Source: Citrobacter amalonaticus
GTDB lineage: Bacteria; Pseudomonadota; Gammaproteobacteria; Enterobacterales; Enterobacteriaceae
Assembly (NCBI RefSeq): GCF_018323885.1
Contig: NZ_AP024585.1
Span: 3,720,001-3,784,000, forward strand
DNA: 64,000 nt
Direction: 5' to 3'
Below, piece after piece: positions 52,568-61,125 of this stretch. The notes below the pieces were generated by a model that was not told the DNA's origin, ran no database searches, and worked only from the letters and a program-made list of their open reading frames with translations. How positions within the stretch are numbered: the stretch's first letter is position 1; every line of letters begins with the position of its first letter. A program made the translations under genes and the position numbers.

Positions 52568-55103
52568 CACCGTCGTCGCGCCCCTGATCGGCCTGGCGTT
52601 AGTTCCGGCGACGGCGTGTGCGGAATACTACTTTGACCCGGCGCTTTTGCAGGGTTCTGATTTTGGTAAGTCACTGGATCTGGATCGTTTTAATCAGCGG
52701 GACAACGCCCTTCCGACAGGCGACTATGTGCTCGACGTATATCTTAACAACCAGTTGATTCGTCGCCAGGCATCGATCGCCCTGGTCAAACCCGAAGGCG
52801 ACAAAACTGATGTGCAACCCTGCCTGTCACCGGAACTGATTGCCCTCAGCGCCATACGTACGACGCAAAATGTAACCCCTAACATCTGTCTGCCGATCGA
52901 CGCTCTGGGCCCGAAAATCAGCTGGGAGGTGGATTTAAGCTCGCTGCGCCTGAACATGGTGGTTCCCCAGGCGGGGCTGTTACATTCGCCACGAGGATTC
53001 ATCCCGGTCTCCGAATGGGACGCCGGGGAAACCGCGCTGTTTCTGCGCCACAATACCAACTTTTACCACACCGAAAACACAGACAGCCATCTGCGCTATG
53101 ACTATCTGTGGAGCAACATCAATGCTGGCTTCAACCTTGGCCTGTGGCAGGTTCGCCATCAGGGCAACCTGCGCTACGCCGATGACAATCAGACGGGAAG
53201 ACACTACAAATACAATGCGGTTGCCACCTCGGTACAACGGCCTTTGCCGCAACTGGACAGCATCATTGCCTTCGGCGACAACTACACCAACAGCAGTCTG
53301 TTTGGCAATCTCTCATTCAATGGCGTCAAGCTCAGCACTGACCAACGCATGTGGCCACAGGGTAAACGAGGCTATGCCCCGGAAGTGCGCGGCGTCGCCA
53401 CCACGACGGCCCGTGTGGTTGTACGCCAGCAGGGAAAAGTGATTTACGAAACTACCGTCGCGCCCGGCGCCTTCGTGATTAACGATCTGTACAACACCCG
53501 CGGCCAGGGCGATCTGACGGTGGATGTCGTTGAAGCAAACGGACAAGTTTCGCGCTTCACCGTCCCCTATTCCGCCGTACCGGACTCGATTCGTCCCGGT
53601 AACTGGAATTACGAACTGGCGATGGGTTACGTTCGTCAGTACTACAGTGTAGAAAATAAGTTTATTGAAGGTGTACTGCAGCGCGGGATGAGCAACGTGC
53701 TGACGGCCAACATGGGTTCACGACTGGCAGATAATTATCAGGCCTTCCTCGCCGGCGGCGTGCTGGCAACCTCCGTCGGCGCATTCGGTTTGAACACGGT
53801 TTTTTCCAGCGCTCATGTAGAAAATAACGAAAAACAACAAGGCTGGCGCGTCGAGGCAAGCTACAGTAAAACCTTCACCACCGGCACCAACCTGGTCCTC
53901 GCGGCCTATCGCTATTCCACCAGCGGCTATCGCGATCTGCAGGACGTACTCGGCGTACGTCGCCAGGAGAAAAACGGCACCCTCTACTACTCTGATACGC
54001 TCAATCAGCGGAACAACTTCTCGGCGACCGTCAGCCAGCCGATGGGTGACTGGGGCATGCTGAGCTTTACCGGCAGCACCTCGGATTACTATAACAACGC
54101 CTCACGTATCACCCAGTTGCAACTCGGTTACAGTAATAGCTGGCGTGACATCAGCTTCAATATCAGCGCCGCACGCCAGCGGAGTACCTACTCCAGCCGC
54201 TACTTCAACAGCGTCAACGATCGCGATTTTGATAACGAAAACCAGCGAAAATACACGGAAAACACCGTATCGCTAGGGATTTCGATTCCATTCGACTTTG
54301 GTTCCAGCCGCTCGCAAATCAACTTCGACATGAACCGCAGTCGCGACAGCCGGACGGCCACGGTTGGGATGAGCGGGACGACGGGTGAAAAGAGTTCTAC
54401 CTCGTGGGCGCTCTACAGCGGCATTGAGCACAACAACGACAGTGGCGACAGCTCGACCTGGGGCGGAAATATTGAACATCGCACCTCCGTCGGCGCCTTT
54501 CGCGCTTATGCCTCCCGGGGCGACAGTTATCAGCAGTATGGACTGGGGATGTCCGGTACGCTGGTCGCCCATCGCGGTGGGATTACCGCCGGTCCGTATA
54601 CCAGCGACACCTTCGCACTGGTGGAGGCTCCCGGTGCACGCGGAGCCGAGATTCGTAATGGGCAGGGCGCGACGGTGGACCGTTTCGGTTACGCGATCCT
54701 CCCGTCATTAACGCCCTACCGCTATAACACCATTAGTCTCGACAGCCAGAATATGGCCGATGACGTCGAACTTCAGGGCGGCAGCAAGCGGCTGGTCCCC
54801 TATGCGGGCGCAATTTCTCGCGTAACGTTTAAGACCACTCACGGGAAAGCAACGTTGATTAACACCACTCTGCCCGATAGCAGCCAGCCACCGATGGGCG
54901 CGGACGTCACGGACAGCAATGGCGAAGCCGTGGGCATCATGGGCCAGGGCGGGCAAATCTACGCCCGACTCGCCGCTCAGTCCGGCGTGCTGTTCGTTAA
55001 GTGGGGTAAAACCGCCGCCCAGCAGTGCCAGGTCTGGTATCAATTGCCAACGACGCGCGACGCGCCGCTGTACCAACTTACGCTACCTTGTCGCCAGGAG
55101 TGA
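52548..55103 (+). CDS. Fimbrial outer-membrane usher
   Basis: An 851-residue usher starting at GTG 52548, which overlaps the chaperone end. Signal peptide to about residue 25 (ACA-EYYFDP), N-terminal chaperone-binding domain with two Cys (QPCLSPEL and NICLPID), 24-stranded barrel with plug domain, and C-terminal domains with a second Cys pair (QQCQVWYQLP, LPCRQE). Motifs FDPALLQG and APGAFVINDLY are typical. It forms the secretion pore and assembly platform. Confidence 0.95.
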   Translation: MPTIRCNTVVAPLIGLALVPATACAEYYFDPALLQGSDFGKSLDLDRFNQRDNALPTGDYVLDVYLNNQLIRRQASIALVKPEGDKTDVQPCLSPELIALSAIRTTQNVTPNICLPIDALGPKISWEVDLSSLRLNMVVPQAGLLHSPRGFIPVSEWDAGETALFLRHNTNFYHTENTDSHLRYDYLWSNINAGFNLGLWQVRHQGNLRYADDNQTGRHYKYNAVATSVQRPLPQLDSIIAFGDNYTNSSLFGNLSFNGVKLSTDQRMWPQGKRGYAPEVRGVATTTARVVVRQQGKVIYETTVAPGAFVINDLYNTRGQGDLTVDVVEANGQVSRFTVPYSAVPDSIRPGNWNYELAMGYVRQYYSVENKFIEGVLQRGMSNVLTANMGSRLADNYQAFLAGGVLATSVGAFGLNTVFSSAHVENNEKQQGWRVEASYSKTFTTGTNLVLAAYRYSTSGYRDLQDVLGVRRQEKNGTLYYSDTLNQRNNFSATVSQPMGDWGMLSFTGSTSDYYNNASRITQLQLGYSNSWRDISFNISAARQRSTYSSRYFNSVNDRDFDNENQRKYTENTVSLGISIPFDFGSSRSQINFDMNRSRDSRTATVGMSGTTGEKSSTSWALYSGIEHNNDSGDSSTWGGNIEHRTSVGAFRAYASRGDSYQQYGLGMSGTLVAHRGGITAGPYTSDTFALVEAPGARGAEIRNGQGATVDRFGYAILPSLTPYRYNTISLDSQNMADDVELQGGSKRLVPYAGAISRVTFKTTHGKATLINTTLPDSSQPPMGADVTDSNGEAVGIMGQGGQIYARLAAQSGVLFVKWGKTAAQQCQVWYQLPTTRDAPLYQLTLPCRQE

Positions 55104-55109
55104 TGGCTG

Positions 55110-56450
55110 ATGAAATTATCCTCTTTTTTCCCGCTGCTGTTAGTTGGCGTCGTACTGGCACAGCCGGCATGGTCTGCCTGTAAAAGGGTAACCTCTGCCA
55201 ACGATCTGTCTCAGACAGCGAAAGATGCCGGTTACATCGGCGCCAGCTGGGGAGGCGTTGGCGATAGCGAAGTCAAAGGCAAACTGGGGTTGCCTGGCGT
55301 TATCACCTTAAGCAGCGGCACCGGATTTCAAACGGAAGGCACACTGCTCGCCAGTTCGACGGCCAGCTTTGTGCCTAATGGCCGCACCCAGGGCGTCAAC
55401 GCCAATCAGATCTATTTTCGCTGCGACGTCGCCGAAATCGGCAAGGTGTATGAGTATTACGCCACCAACGGCGATGATGCCTGGGGCGGCAGAGAAGCGG
55501 TTGCCGGGATTGAAGGCGCTTACTACACCTACGTCAAAAACGTGGCGCTCAGACTGACGAACCTGAAAACCGGGCAATACTATTCGCGCTACTGGCAAAC
55601 ACGCCTCATCCCTGAAAGCGAGATGTTCAATGACGGGACCTACATTTACATCCCGGGCAGCGCCTTCAGCGATGTTTTCGTTGAGCTGTTTCGGGTTGAT
55701 GACGCATCAAAAGGGGTGAACGGTTCAAACCGCTATGGTTATACCTACGCCGGGCCGGCTGGCTATATCGCCTTCCACGGCGGCGGCATGAGCTCCGGGC
55801 TGTTTGACGGTGCTGACAGCAGAACCAACTACGACGGCTGGGGCGCCATGCAGTGGCCTGGCGGCTGGACGCTCACCAGCCAGAGTTACTTTGTGCGCGG
55901 CGCCGCCTGTCGAATCGATGACTATCCCGCTATTGTTCGTCTGCCGCCGATCAGCGTCGGTGAGCTGAGCGGCGGCGGCACAGCGCAGACCCCGTTTAAC
56001 ATTACCGTCGAATGCGAAACCGGCGCGATTTCCGGCACCGCGGTCTCGACAACCAGCAAAGCGAACGTGGCGATGGGTTTTCTGGTGAATAATCAGACGG
56101 CAGCGAATGCGGCAAATCAGTTAGGGCTTAAGACCGGATCGGGAGCCTGGACCTGGCTGCTCGATAACCACTATGGCGTCAGCGGCGTGGCGTCCGGCGT
56201 GGGCATTCGCATCTACAGCGAAAAACTGGGCGGTAGCGCTATCAACCTGCTGCCAAATCTGACGTCAACCGCCACGGGCAACGCCGGGGGATGGTACGGC
56301 TATGCCGATTTAACCAGTAAAACTTCAACAAGCGGTTCGACCGAATTGTATAACGGGGAATTCACCGCCTCGCTGGAAGCCATTCCAGGCGAAGCCATAA
56401 CAGCAGGATCGGTTTATGCACAACTTCAGGTGGTGGTTAGTTTTCAGTAG
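55110..56450 (+). CDS. Fimbrial tip adhesin-like protein
   Basis: A 446-residue protein with signal peptide (about 1-22, WSA-C) starting six bases after the usher. Its size and two-part build suggest a tip adhesin: an N-terminal receptor-binding domain (about 23-270) rich in Gly, Tyr and Trp (HGGGMSSGLFDG, YDGWGAMQWPGGW) and a C-terminal pilin domain ending LQVVVSFQ with Cys pair in GAACRIDDY and TVECETG. Receptor unknown; binding role inferred. Confidence 0.82.
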   Translation: MKLSSFFPLLLVGVVLAQPAWSACKRVTSANDLSQTAKDAGYIGASWGGVGDSEVKGKLGLPGVITLSSGTGFQTEGTLLASSTASFVPNGRTQGVNANQIYFRCDVAEIGKVYEYYATNGDDAWGGREAVAGIEGAYYTYVKNVALRLTNLKTGQYYSRYWQTRLIPESEMFNDGTYIYIPGSAFSDVFVELFRVDDASKGVNGSNRYGYTYAGPAGYIAFHGGGMSSGLFDGADSRTNYDGWGAMQWPGGWTLTSQSYFVRGAACRIDDYPAIVRLPPISVGELSGGGTAQTPFNITVECETGAISGTAVSTTSKANVAMGFLVNNQTAANAANQLGLKTGSGAWTWLLDNHYGVSGVASGVGIRIYSEKLGGSAINLLPNLTSTATGNAGGWYGYADLTSKTSTSGSTELYNGEFTASLEAIPGEAITAGSVYAQLQVVVSFQ

Positions 56451-57141
56451 CGCGTTGCTGTTGAACGTTCTGCCGTTCTCCGCTCATGCGGTGGTGAATA
56501 GCGAAGTGACCCGGGTAATTTTTAATGCTGGTGACAAAAGCGCTTCGCTGGCGCTGATCAATTCCCCGCAGCAGCCAGCCCTGGTTCAGGTCTGGACCGA
56601 TACGGGTAATCCCTCGAGCCAGCCCAATGAGGAGACGACGCCCGTCATCGTACTACCGCCGGTATTTAAAATGCAGCCCGGCGAACTGCGCAGCATTACG
56701 CTGCAACTGACCGACACCTCGGTACTGCCGCGCGATCGCGAAGCGCTTTACTGGCTGAACGTGTATCAGATCCCGCCCATGACGCAGACCGACGCCCAGG
56801 TGGCGCAGAAAGTGGTTCTGCCGTTACGCATCCGTATGAAGGTGTTCATTCGCCCGAAAGGCGTCGGTGCGCTTAAGGAAAGCGATGCGGAGAAGCTGCA
56901 CGTGATATACGCCGGGGCGCAAAATCAGTTGCAGTTAACCAACCCCACCCCGTGGCATATCACGCTGGCCGGAATAAGCTGTGAGTCCGGCAGTGCAAGC
57001 GGCATCATGATTGCGCCGCTGACGACGGTATCGGTCCCGCTACAGGGACAAGGAGCACCATGTTCATCGGTCCGCTATGACGTCATTAACGACCAGGGTA
57101 CCCTGTGGCATTACAATAAAGCCGTCTCGCGTCTCCCGTAG
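56416..57141 (+). CDS. Fimbrial periplasmic chaperone 2
   Basis: A 241-residue second PapD-type chaperone with signal peptide (ends AHA-V), Arg in EVTRVIFNAGD and signature LPRDREALYWLNVYQIPP. It begins within the last 35 bp of the adhesin gene, strongly coupled. A separate chaperone after the tip gene suggests it is dedicated to the large tip protein. It differs clearly from chaperone 1, so it is not a recent duplicate. Confidence 0.92.
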   Translation: MHNFRWWLVFSSALLLNVLPFSAHAVVNSEVTRVIFNAGDKSASLALINSPQQPALVQVWTDTGNPSSQPNEETTPVIVLPPVFKMQPGELRSITLQLTDTSVLPRDREALYWLNVYQIPPMTQTDAQVAQKVVLPLRIRMKVFIRPKGVGALKESDAEKLHVIYAGAQNQLQLTNPTPWHITLAGISCESGSASGIMIAPLTTVSVPLQGQGAPCSSVRYDVINDQGTLWHYNKAVSRLP

Positions 57142-57152
57142 CGGACGGCTTA
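57120..57152. terminator. Hairpin at end of the fimbrial operon
   Basis: AGCCGTC...GACGGCT flanks the chaperone 2 stop codon; a plausible weak terminator between convergent genes, without a clear T run. Confidence 0.4.
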
Positions 57153-57172
57153 CGCGCCTTGCCCGGCATATT

Positions 57173-57445
57173 TCAGGCCCGAATATCGTCATACTCGCGA
57201 GTTTTATCAAACTCGTGTTTGGCAAACGGGCAAAGAGGAATAACTTTACGTTTTTCGCGGCGCATTTTCTCCACGACTTTCGCCACCAGCTGTTTTCCCA
57301 CCCCCTGACCTTTCAGGCTGGCATCGACATCGGTATGCTCAATAATGCTTAAATGCTCACCGGTTGGAACAAAAACAATTTCAGCGACCTGATTCCCCTG
57401 ATCATTATTGACATAGAATTTATTGTGACCTTCCAGTATTTCCAT
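57173..57445 (-). CDS. yjdJ: YjdJ, small GNAT-like N-acetyltransferase
   Basis: A 90-residue member of the short Gcn5-related acetyltransferase group (YjdJ/GTLF3B type) with the acetyl-CoA motif [20 protein letters not shown]. Same length as E. coli YjdJ and very similar. It starts 11 bp after yjdI. In E. coli the pair lies near lysU-dcuB at about 93 min, so it is displaced here. Substrate unknown. Confidence 0.92.
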   Translation of the reverse strand: MEILEGHNKFYVNNDQGNQVAEIVFVPTGEHLSIIEHTDVDASLKGQGVGKQLVAKVVEKMRREKRKVIPLCPFAKHEFDKTREYDDIRA

Positions 57446-57456
57446 TTTCCCCTCGC

Positions 57457-57687
57457 TTATTTACGACGATATTGTAGCGCCCCGCTTGGGCAAGTATCGA
57501 TAACGTTGATCACCGTTGAGACATCTACTTCATCAGGCATAATCCACGGCTTACGTTTCAGATTGAAAAGTCTGGCGCTACCGCGTACACAATTCCCAGA
57601 GTGCTGACAAATTGCTGTATTGAAGTAGACATCGATTTTCTCACCGGTATAGACGCGATAACCCGCATCCTCAAGTTGCTTATCCAT
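57457..57687 (-). CDS. yjdI: YjdI, divergent 4Fe-4S mono-cluster protein
   Basis: A 76-residue protein of the Fer4_19 family with cysteines in CQHSGNC and DTCPSGAL, expected to hold one iron-sulfur cluster. Same form as E. coli YjdI. Cotranscribed with yjdJ. Function unknown. Confidence 0.9.
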   Translation of the reverse strand: MDKQLEDAGYRVYTGEKIDVYFNTAICQHSGNCVRGSARLFNLKRKPWIMPDEVDVSTVINVIDTCPSGALQYRRK

Positions 57688-58303
57688 GACATTGCCTCAT
57701 TTTTTGTTTATCCCTTAAGCATAGCGCGTGAATATCACCCGCCACCACTTTAATGTTAGATGAGTAAATACTCATCCGTTCCTTATGTTTAAGCATAAAA
57801 AACCAATTATAGTGGCATTTAAGATTTTATATTATGCATTTAATGATATTTAAGGTTATTCGCTCTAATTGACTATTTAACATCAGGTCGGCATAATAAA
57901 TCTTTCAAATGACTCATTAAAAAAATCTGTTTTTATTCAAGAATACTCATTAAAAATAGTGAGTTACAGAAAAGTATACCTGTCTGATACCGAATCTTAA
58001 ATCACGACGTTGAAACAGATTTCAACGCCACTTTGTTGATAATCAGGCCATAATTTCTCCGGAATGCGGCATTGGGATGTTTAAATGATTACAGTAGCTG
58101 ATTATTCATTGCGGCAGAATCCACCGACCTTGTTAATAAATTGCTTTGTTTTATATGCACTTATGTGAAACTTCAGAACAAAAACATTAGTTTCATAAAT
58201 TAAACGACTTACTGAACTCATTTATACTATACGTAATAGTATGTTCAGAATTTTCTACAATTAAGTCTCTACTGTTTATAACTTTCGAACACCGTGAACC
58301 CAT
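57688..58303. other. AT-rich region before ToxR-like regulator 2
   Basis: 616 bp with no credible gene, strongly AT-rich, between divergent yjdI and the second ToxR-like gene. It should contain both promoters. Nothing else recognised. Confidence 0.5.
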
Positions 58304-59152
58304 ATGTACTGGATTATTAACGATAATATTGAATTCAGACCAGACAGTAAAAAGTTAATTTCTGTCACTAACCCAGAAATTAACGTGGTTTTGACAACGC
58401 CTGCCAGTCGTTGTCTGCTTTTGCTGCTTGACGCTTCACCGGACGTCGTCACTCAGCAGGAATTTTTTAAAAAGGTATGGGAAGATGAAGGCATGCTGGT
58501 GCCTGCCAACACCCTTTACCAAAATATTTCTATTGTCCGTCGAGGCTTACGCGCCGTTGGCGAGACTGACCGGATCCTCGTCGCCACAGTCCCGCGCAAA
58601 GGTTTCCAAATCGACAAAAGCGTTAAAATTACTCGCGTTGCTGCGGTTCAGGAGGCTGAAGTGGCCCCTGATTCTCTGCAGGGTGAAGATGAACTGGATG
58701 TGGAGTACCGCACTGAGGCGGATCCCGCGCTTACGCCAGAAGAAATCGCCCCTCCTGCCCGTGCGATGACGGTAAGTAAGAGCAGCAGATTGCCGCTCTT
58801 CGTTGGCATTCTCGGCATGGTAGCGGCATTTTTTATTGGCGCTATCGGCATGAACTATTTCTGGCACTTTAGCGATACGAAGCCATTCTTCGCTGATTAC
58901 ACCTTCGTCGAGCAAGACAAAGGCTGTCGTTTCTATACCAAAGATGACAGCCACGATAACAAAAACAGCTTTGCACACTTTAAGGCGCTGATTCTGGGTT
59001 CTGGACTCGATTGCGAAAAGTACCCCTGGGTGTACTTCCCGCTATCACAAACGTCGCCAGGCTTAGCGGTTCTTGTCTGCCGCCAGAACTACCTGAAATC
59101 AGCCATTCCAGGTTGTATTACACTCTCTTTTCGTGGAGTAGGAAGTGAGTAA
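58304..59152 (+). CDS. ToxR/CadC/MarT-like transmembrane transcription regulator 2
   Basis: A 282-residue membrane-anchored regulator: winged helix about 5-105 (TTPASRCLLLLLDASPDVVT, LYQNISIVRRGLRAVG, TVPRKGFQI), acidic linker 115-160, transmembrane helix about 164-186, and a periplasmic domain with Cys208, Cys237, Cys259 and Cys271. The last three are spaced exactly as in regulator 1 (x21, x11), although the rest of the domain is quite different. It overlaps the next FidL-like gene by 8 bp. Targets unknown. Confidence 0.83.
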   Translation: MYWIINDNIEFRPDSKKLISVTNPEINVVLTTPASRCLLLLLDASPDVVTQQEFFKKVWEDEGMLVPANTLYQNISIVRRGLRAVGETDRILVATVPRKGFQIDKSVKITRVAAVQEAEVAPDSLQGEDELDVEYRTEADPALTPEEIAPPARAMTVSKSSRLPLFVGILGMVAAFFIGAIGMNYFWHFSDTKPFFADYTFVEQDKGCRFYTKDDSHDNKNSFAHFKALILGSGLDCEKYPWVYFPLSQTSPGLAVLVCRQNYLKSAIPGCITLSFRGVGSE

Positions 59153-59627
59153 AAGAACAGTCATAACGATGAGTGCCATATTTTTACTCGCGGGTGTGCT
59201 CATCAGCGCGTTATACAATTTTTTAATGTCAAAACATTACGATAAACAGGAATGTTCGATGTCGCTGGTGGTGTTTCATAAAAACGCCCGCGCAAATATC
59301 ACGCTGAACTACATGTATTCGCTGAAAAACCAGAACGGCATCGTGGCCGTCAGCGGAACCTATATTGAAGATAACAAATTGAAAGGGCGCATCAGACGAG
59401 ATGTGGCCTATAACTGGACAGAAAATCAGGATTCGTATCACTTACATTCAAGCAGAATCAACAAGTTCGAAATTATCGAAACGTTGCCGGATGATCTGTT
59501 AGCCGATATTCTGCCTGATTTTTACGTCTACCCCGATAAAGATGTGAGTTACTCCATTCTCAATCAGGGTGTTCACGGGTTCCTGTTCACCATCGGGAAA
59601 CGTCCCCTGCTCTATTGCGCCCGATAA
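59145..59627 (+). CDS. FidL-like membrane protein, partner of ToxR-like regulator 2
   Basis: A 160-residue protein starting at GTG 59145 (GGAGTAGGAA before it), with one transmembrane helix (about 7-28) and a periplasmic domain. Its only two cysteines are Cys37 (QECSMS) and Cys158 (PLLYCAR), the same layout as the FidL-like protein at 46202. Overlap with the regulator gene implies a stoichiometric partner, as with ToxR-ToxS. The length is that I recall for E. coli YqeJ. Confidence 0.76.
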   Translation: MSKRTVITMSAIFLLAGVLISALYNFLMSKHYDKQECSMSLVVFHKNARANITLNYMYSLKNQNGIVAVSGTYIEDNKLKGRIRRDVAYNWTENQDSYHLHSSRINKFEIIETLPDDLLADILPDFYVYPDKDVSYSILNQGVHGFLFTIGKRPLLYCAR

Positions 59628-59633
59628 ACGGGA

Positions 59634-59674
59634 GAAAACCGTCAGCTCTGTGCTCAACAGGGCTGACGCGTTTT
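59634..59674. terminator. Bidirectional terminator between FidL-like 2 and LuxR-type 2
   Basis: CGTCAGC (59640-59646) pairs with GCTGACG (59662-59668), with AAAAC before and GTTTT after, between two convergent genes. Confidence 0.7.
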
Positions 59675-60224
59675 AAAGAAACATACTCTCTTCGAGTAAA
59701 TTCTCTTTGATCAGCAGTAGATCGTGAACCCGGTGCCCACCTAATTTCTTACACGCAAGGTTGCGATAGGTGTATACCCGTTTCGGCGGTAGCGCCAATG
59801 ATTCGGCAATCAGGTTAATATCTTTACCCAACAGCGATTCACAAATAATCCTTTTTTCAACACGATTGAGAACATGATTCCTGATAGCCTGGCGTTTTTC
59901 CATACCGACCAGACGCGTAATGATCATCATCAGCGATAGCAGAGACTGCTGTGCGCTGACAATCACATCGGCATCCAGGACCAATGCACTCCGCTCTGAG
60001 TCCAGTATAACCAGCAACTTACATTTTTTGTTGAGTCTGGAGATTTCTTTAGCACAACATTTGTTGAACAAATTAAGATGCAAAATCACGGTATCGTCGA
60101 ATGTGAGTCTTTCAACAGGTAAATGAGGCATGGTTTCTTTCACGATTTCCAGGTTGGCCTCTTTTGCCAATAAGACAATACCCTCCTGCAAATAGTTATC
60201 ATTACTTATAATATATATCGCCAT
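59673..60224 (-). CDS. LuxR-type HTH regulator 2
   Basis: A 183-residue protein. The N-terminal 110 residues resemble a degenerate receiver domain (start AIYIISNDNYLQEGIVLLA), without a clear phosphorylation site. The C-terminal LuxR-like HTH is about 120-172 (VEKRIICESLLGKDINLIAE, then KRVYTYRNLACKKLGG). It shares the I/V-Y-x-Y...K-x-GG helix pattern with the LuxR-type regulator at 48056. Convergent with the ToxR/FidL-like pair 2. Target genes unknown; the flanking fimbrial operons are candidates. Confidence 0.78.
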   Translation of the reverse strand: MAIYIISNDNYLQEGIVLLAKEANLEIVKETMPHLPVERLTFDDTVILHLNLFNKCCAKEISRLNKKCKLLVILDSERSALVLDADVIVSAQQSLLSLMMIITRLVGMEKRQAIRNHVLNRVEKRIICESLLGKDINLIAESLALPPKRVYTYRNLACKKLGGHRVHDLLLIKENLLEESMFL

Positions 60225-60501
60225 CGCTTTATTTCCGTATTAATAATTTAACTCACAGGTCGTTTCCGTTCTTCTATATCCAGCTTTAGCGAGACATGTA
60301 AAAAATTATATTGATAAGCTTACGAATAATACAATTAAATAGTCTTAACTGGTGTGACATTTATAACTTATTGATAATGTGCATTTTAATTAAATTTCTT
60401 AAACACTCTTAAGTAGACAATTATTCGTTTGTCTCTGTATTCTGTCTCTTTCTCTATGTTATGTTGTGCCATTAGCGAACGGGCGGATGGGATGGAAAAA
60501 A

Positions 60502-61125
60502 ATGACCAGGCGTATCGATTACCTGATTGAAAAATATCATTTCACTGAAATCAACGAGTCGCCGCGCATTGCCAGCCAATGGAAAGAGGTTCTGGCGGAG
60601 TGCCAACAAGAGAATGCCGGTGTTGAAGAACGACTGCGTATTGCGCTGCTTAATGTCGATTACGTAACCAGCTTTGAACTGCCCTTCCGTTTGCTCCTCA
60701 CCCGTACTCCGCAACTGATCGACAAGCTGCGGAAAGAATTTGCCCTCACCCAGAAAAATGTGCTGATTAATGATAAACGCCGTGGCCAGGTTTACAGCAT
60801 CAATGCCGATCTCAGTCGCGTCCCCGATGCCTTTCGCTATCGTCTGTCGTCGCGTATCCGCCGTATGGATGAGGAAACCATTACCACGGCACCCTATCAG
60901 CAGGTTGCCAGTCAGACAAAGCATCCCGAGGAACGGCTTCGCCTGGCACTGGAGAGTGGTTTGCAGGTTAACGCCCTGGATGGACTGTTCTGGCTGGGGA
61001 TCCAGCGTATTGCCGCCGATATTCAGCGACTCCGCGCGTCAGGCATGCCGATTCTGGCGTCAGATGTCGAGGTGTTCGATTCACTGACCGGCACGCGCCG
61101 AACCGTGACGGCATACCATCTTTAA
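60502..61125 (+). CDS. Protein with two tandem HTH-like repeats
   Basis: A 207-residue protein with an internal duplication. Residues about 41-102 (VEERLRIALLNVDYVTSFEL...) and about 143-207 (PEERLRLALESGLQVNALDG...) align throughout; each ends in a short beta-wing before a Tyr (GQVYSI, TVTAYHL). The second repeat looks like the phage-type small winged-helix family (HTH_39-like). Start uncertain: ATG 60502 has GGA six to eight bases before it; ATG 60487 and GTG 60466 are alternatives. Its last 4 bp overlap the HD gene tail-to-tail. DNA binding inferred. Confidence 0.7.
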   Translation: MTRRIDYLIEKYHFTEINESPRIASQWKEVLAECQQENAGVEERLRIALLNVDYVTSFELPFRLLLTRTPQLIDKLRKEFALTQKNVLINDKRRGQVYSINADLSRVPDAFRYRLSSRIRRMDEETITTAPYQQVASQTKHPEERLRLALESGLQVNALDGLFWLGIQRIAADIQRLRASGMPILASDVEVFDSLTGTRRTVTAYHL

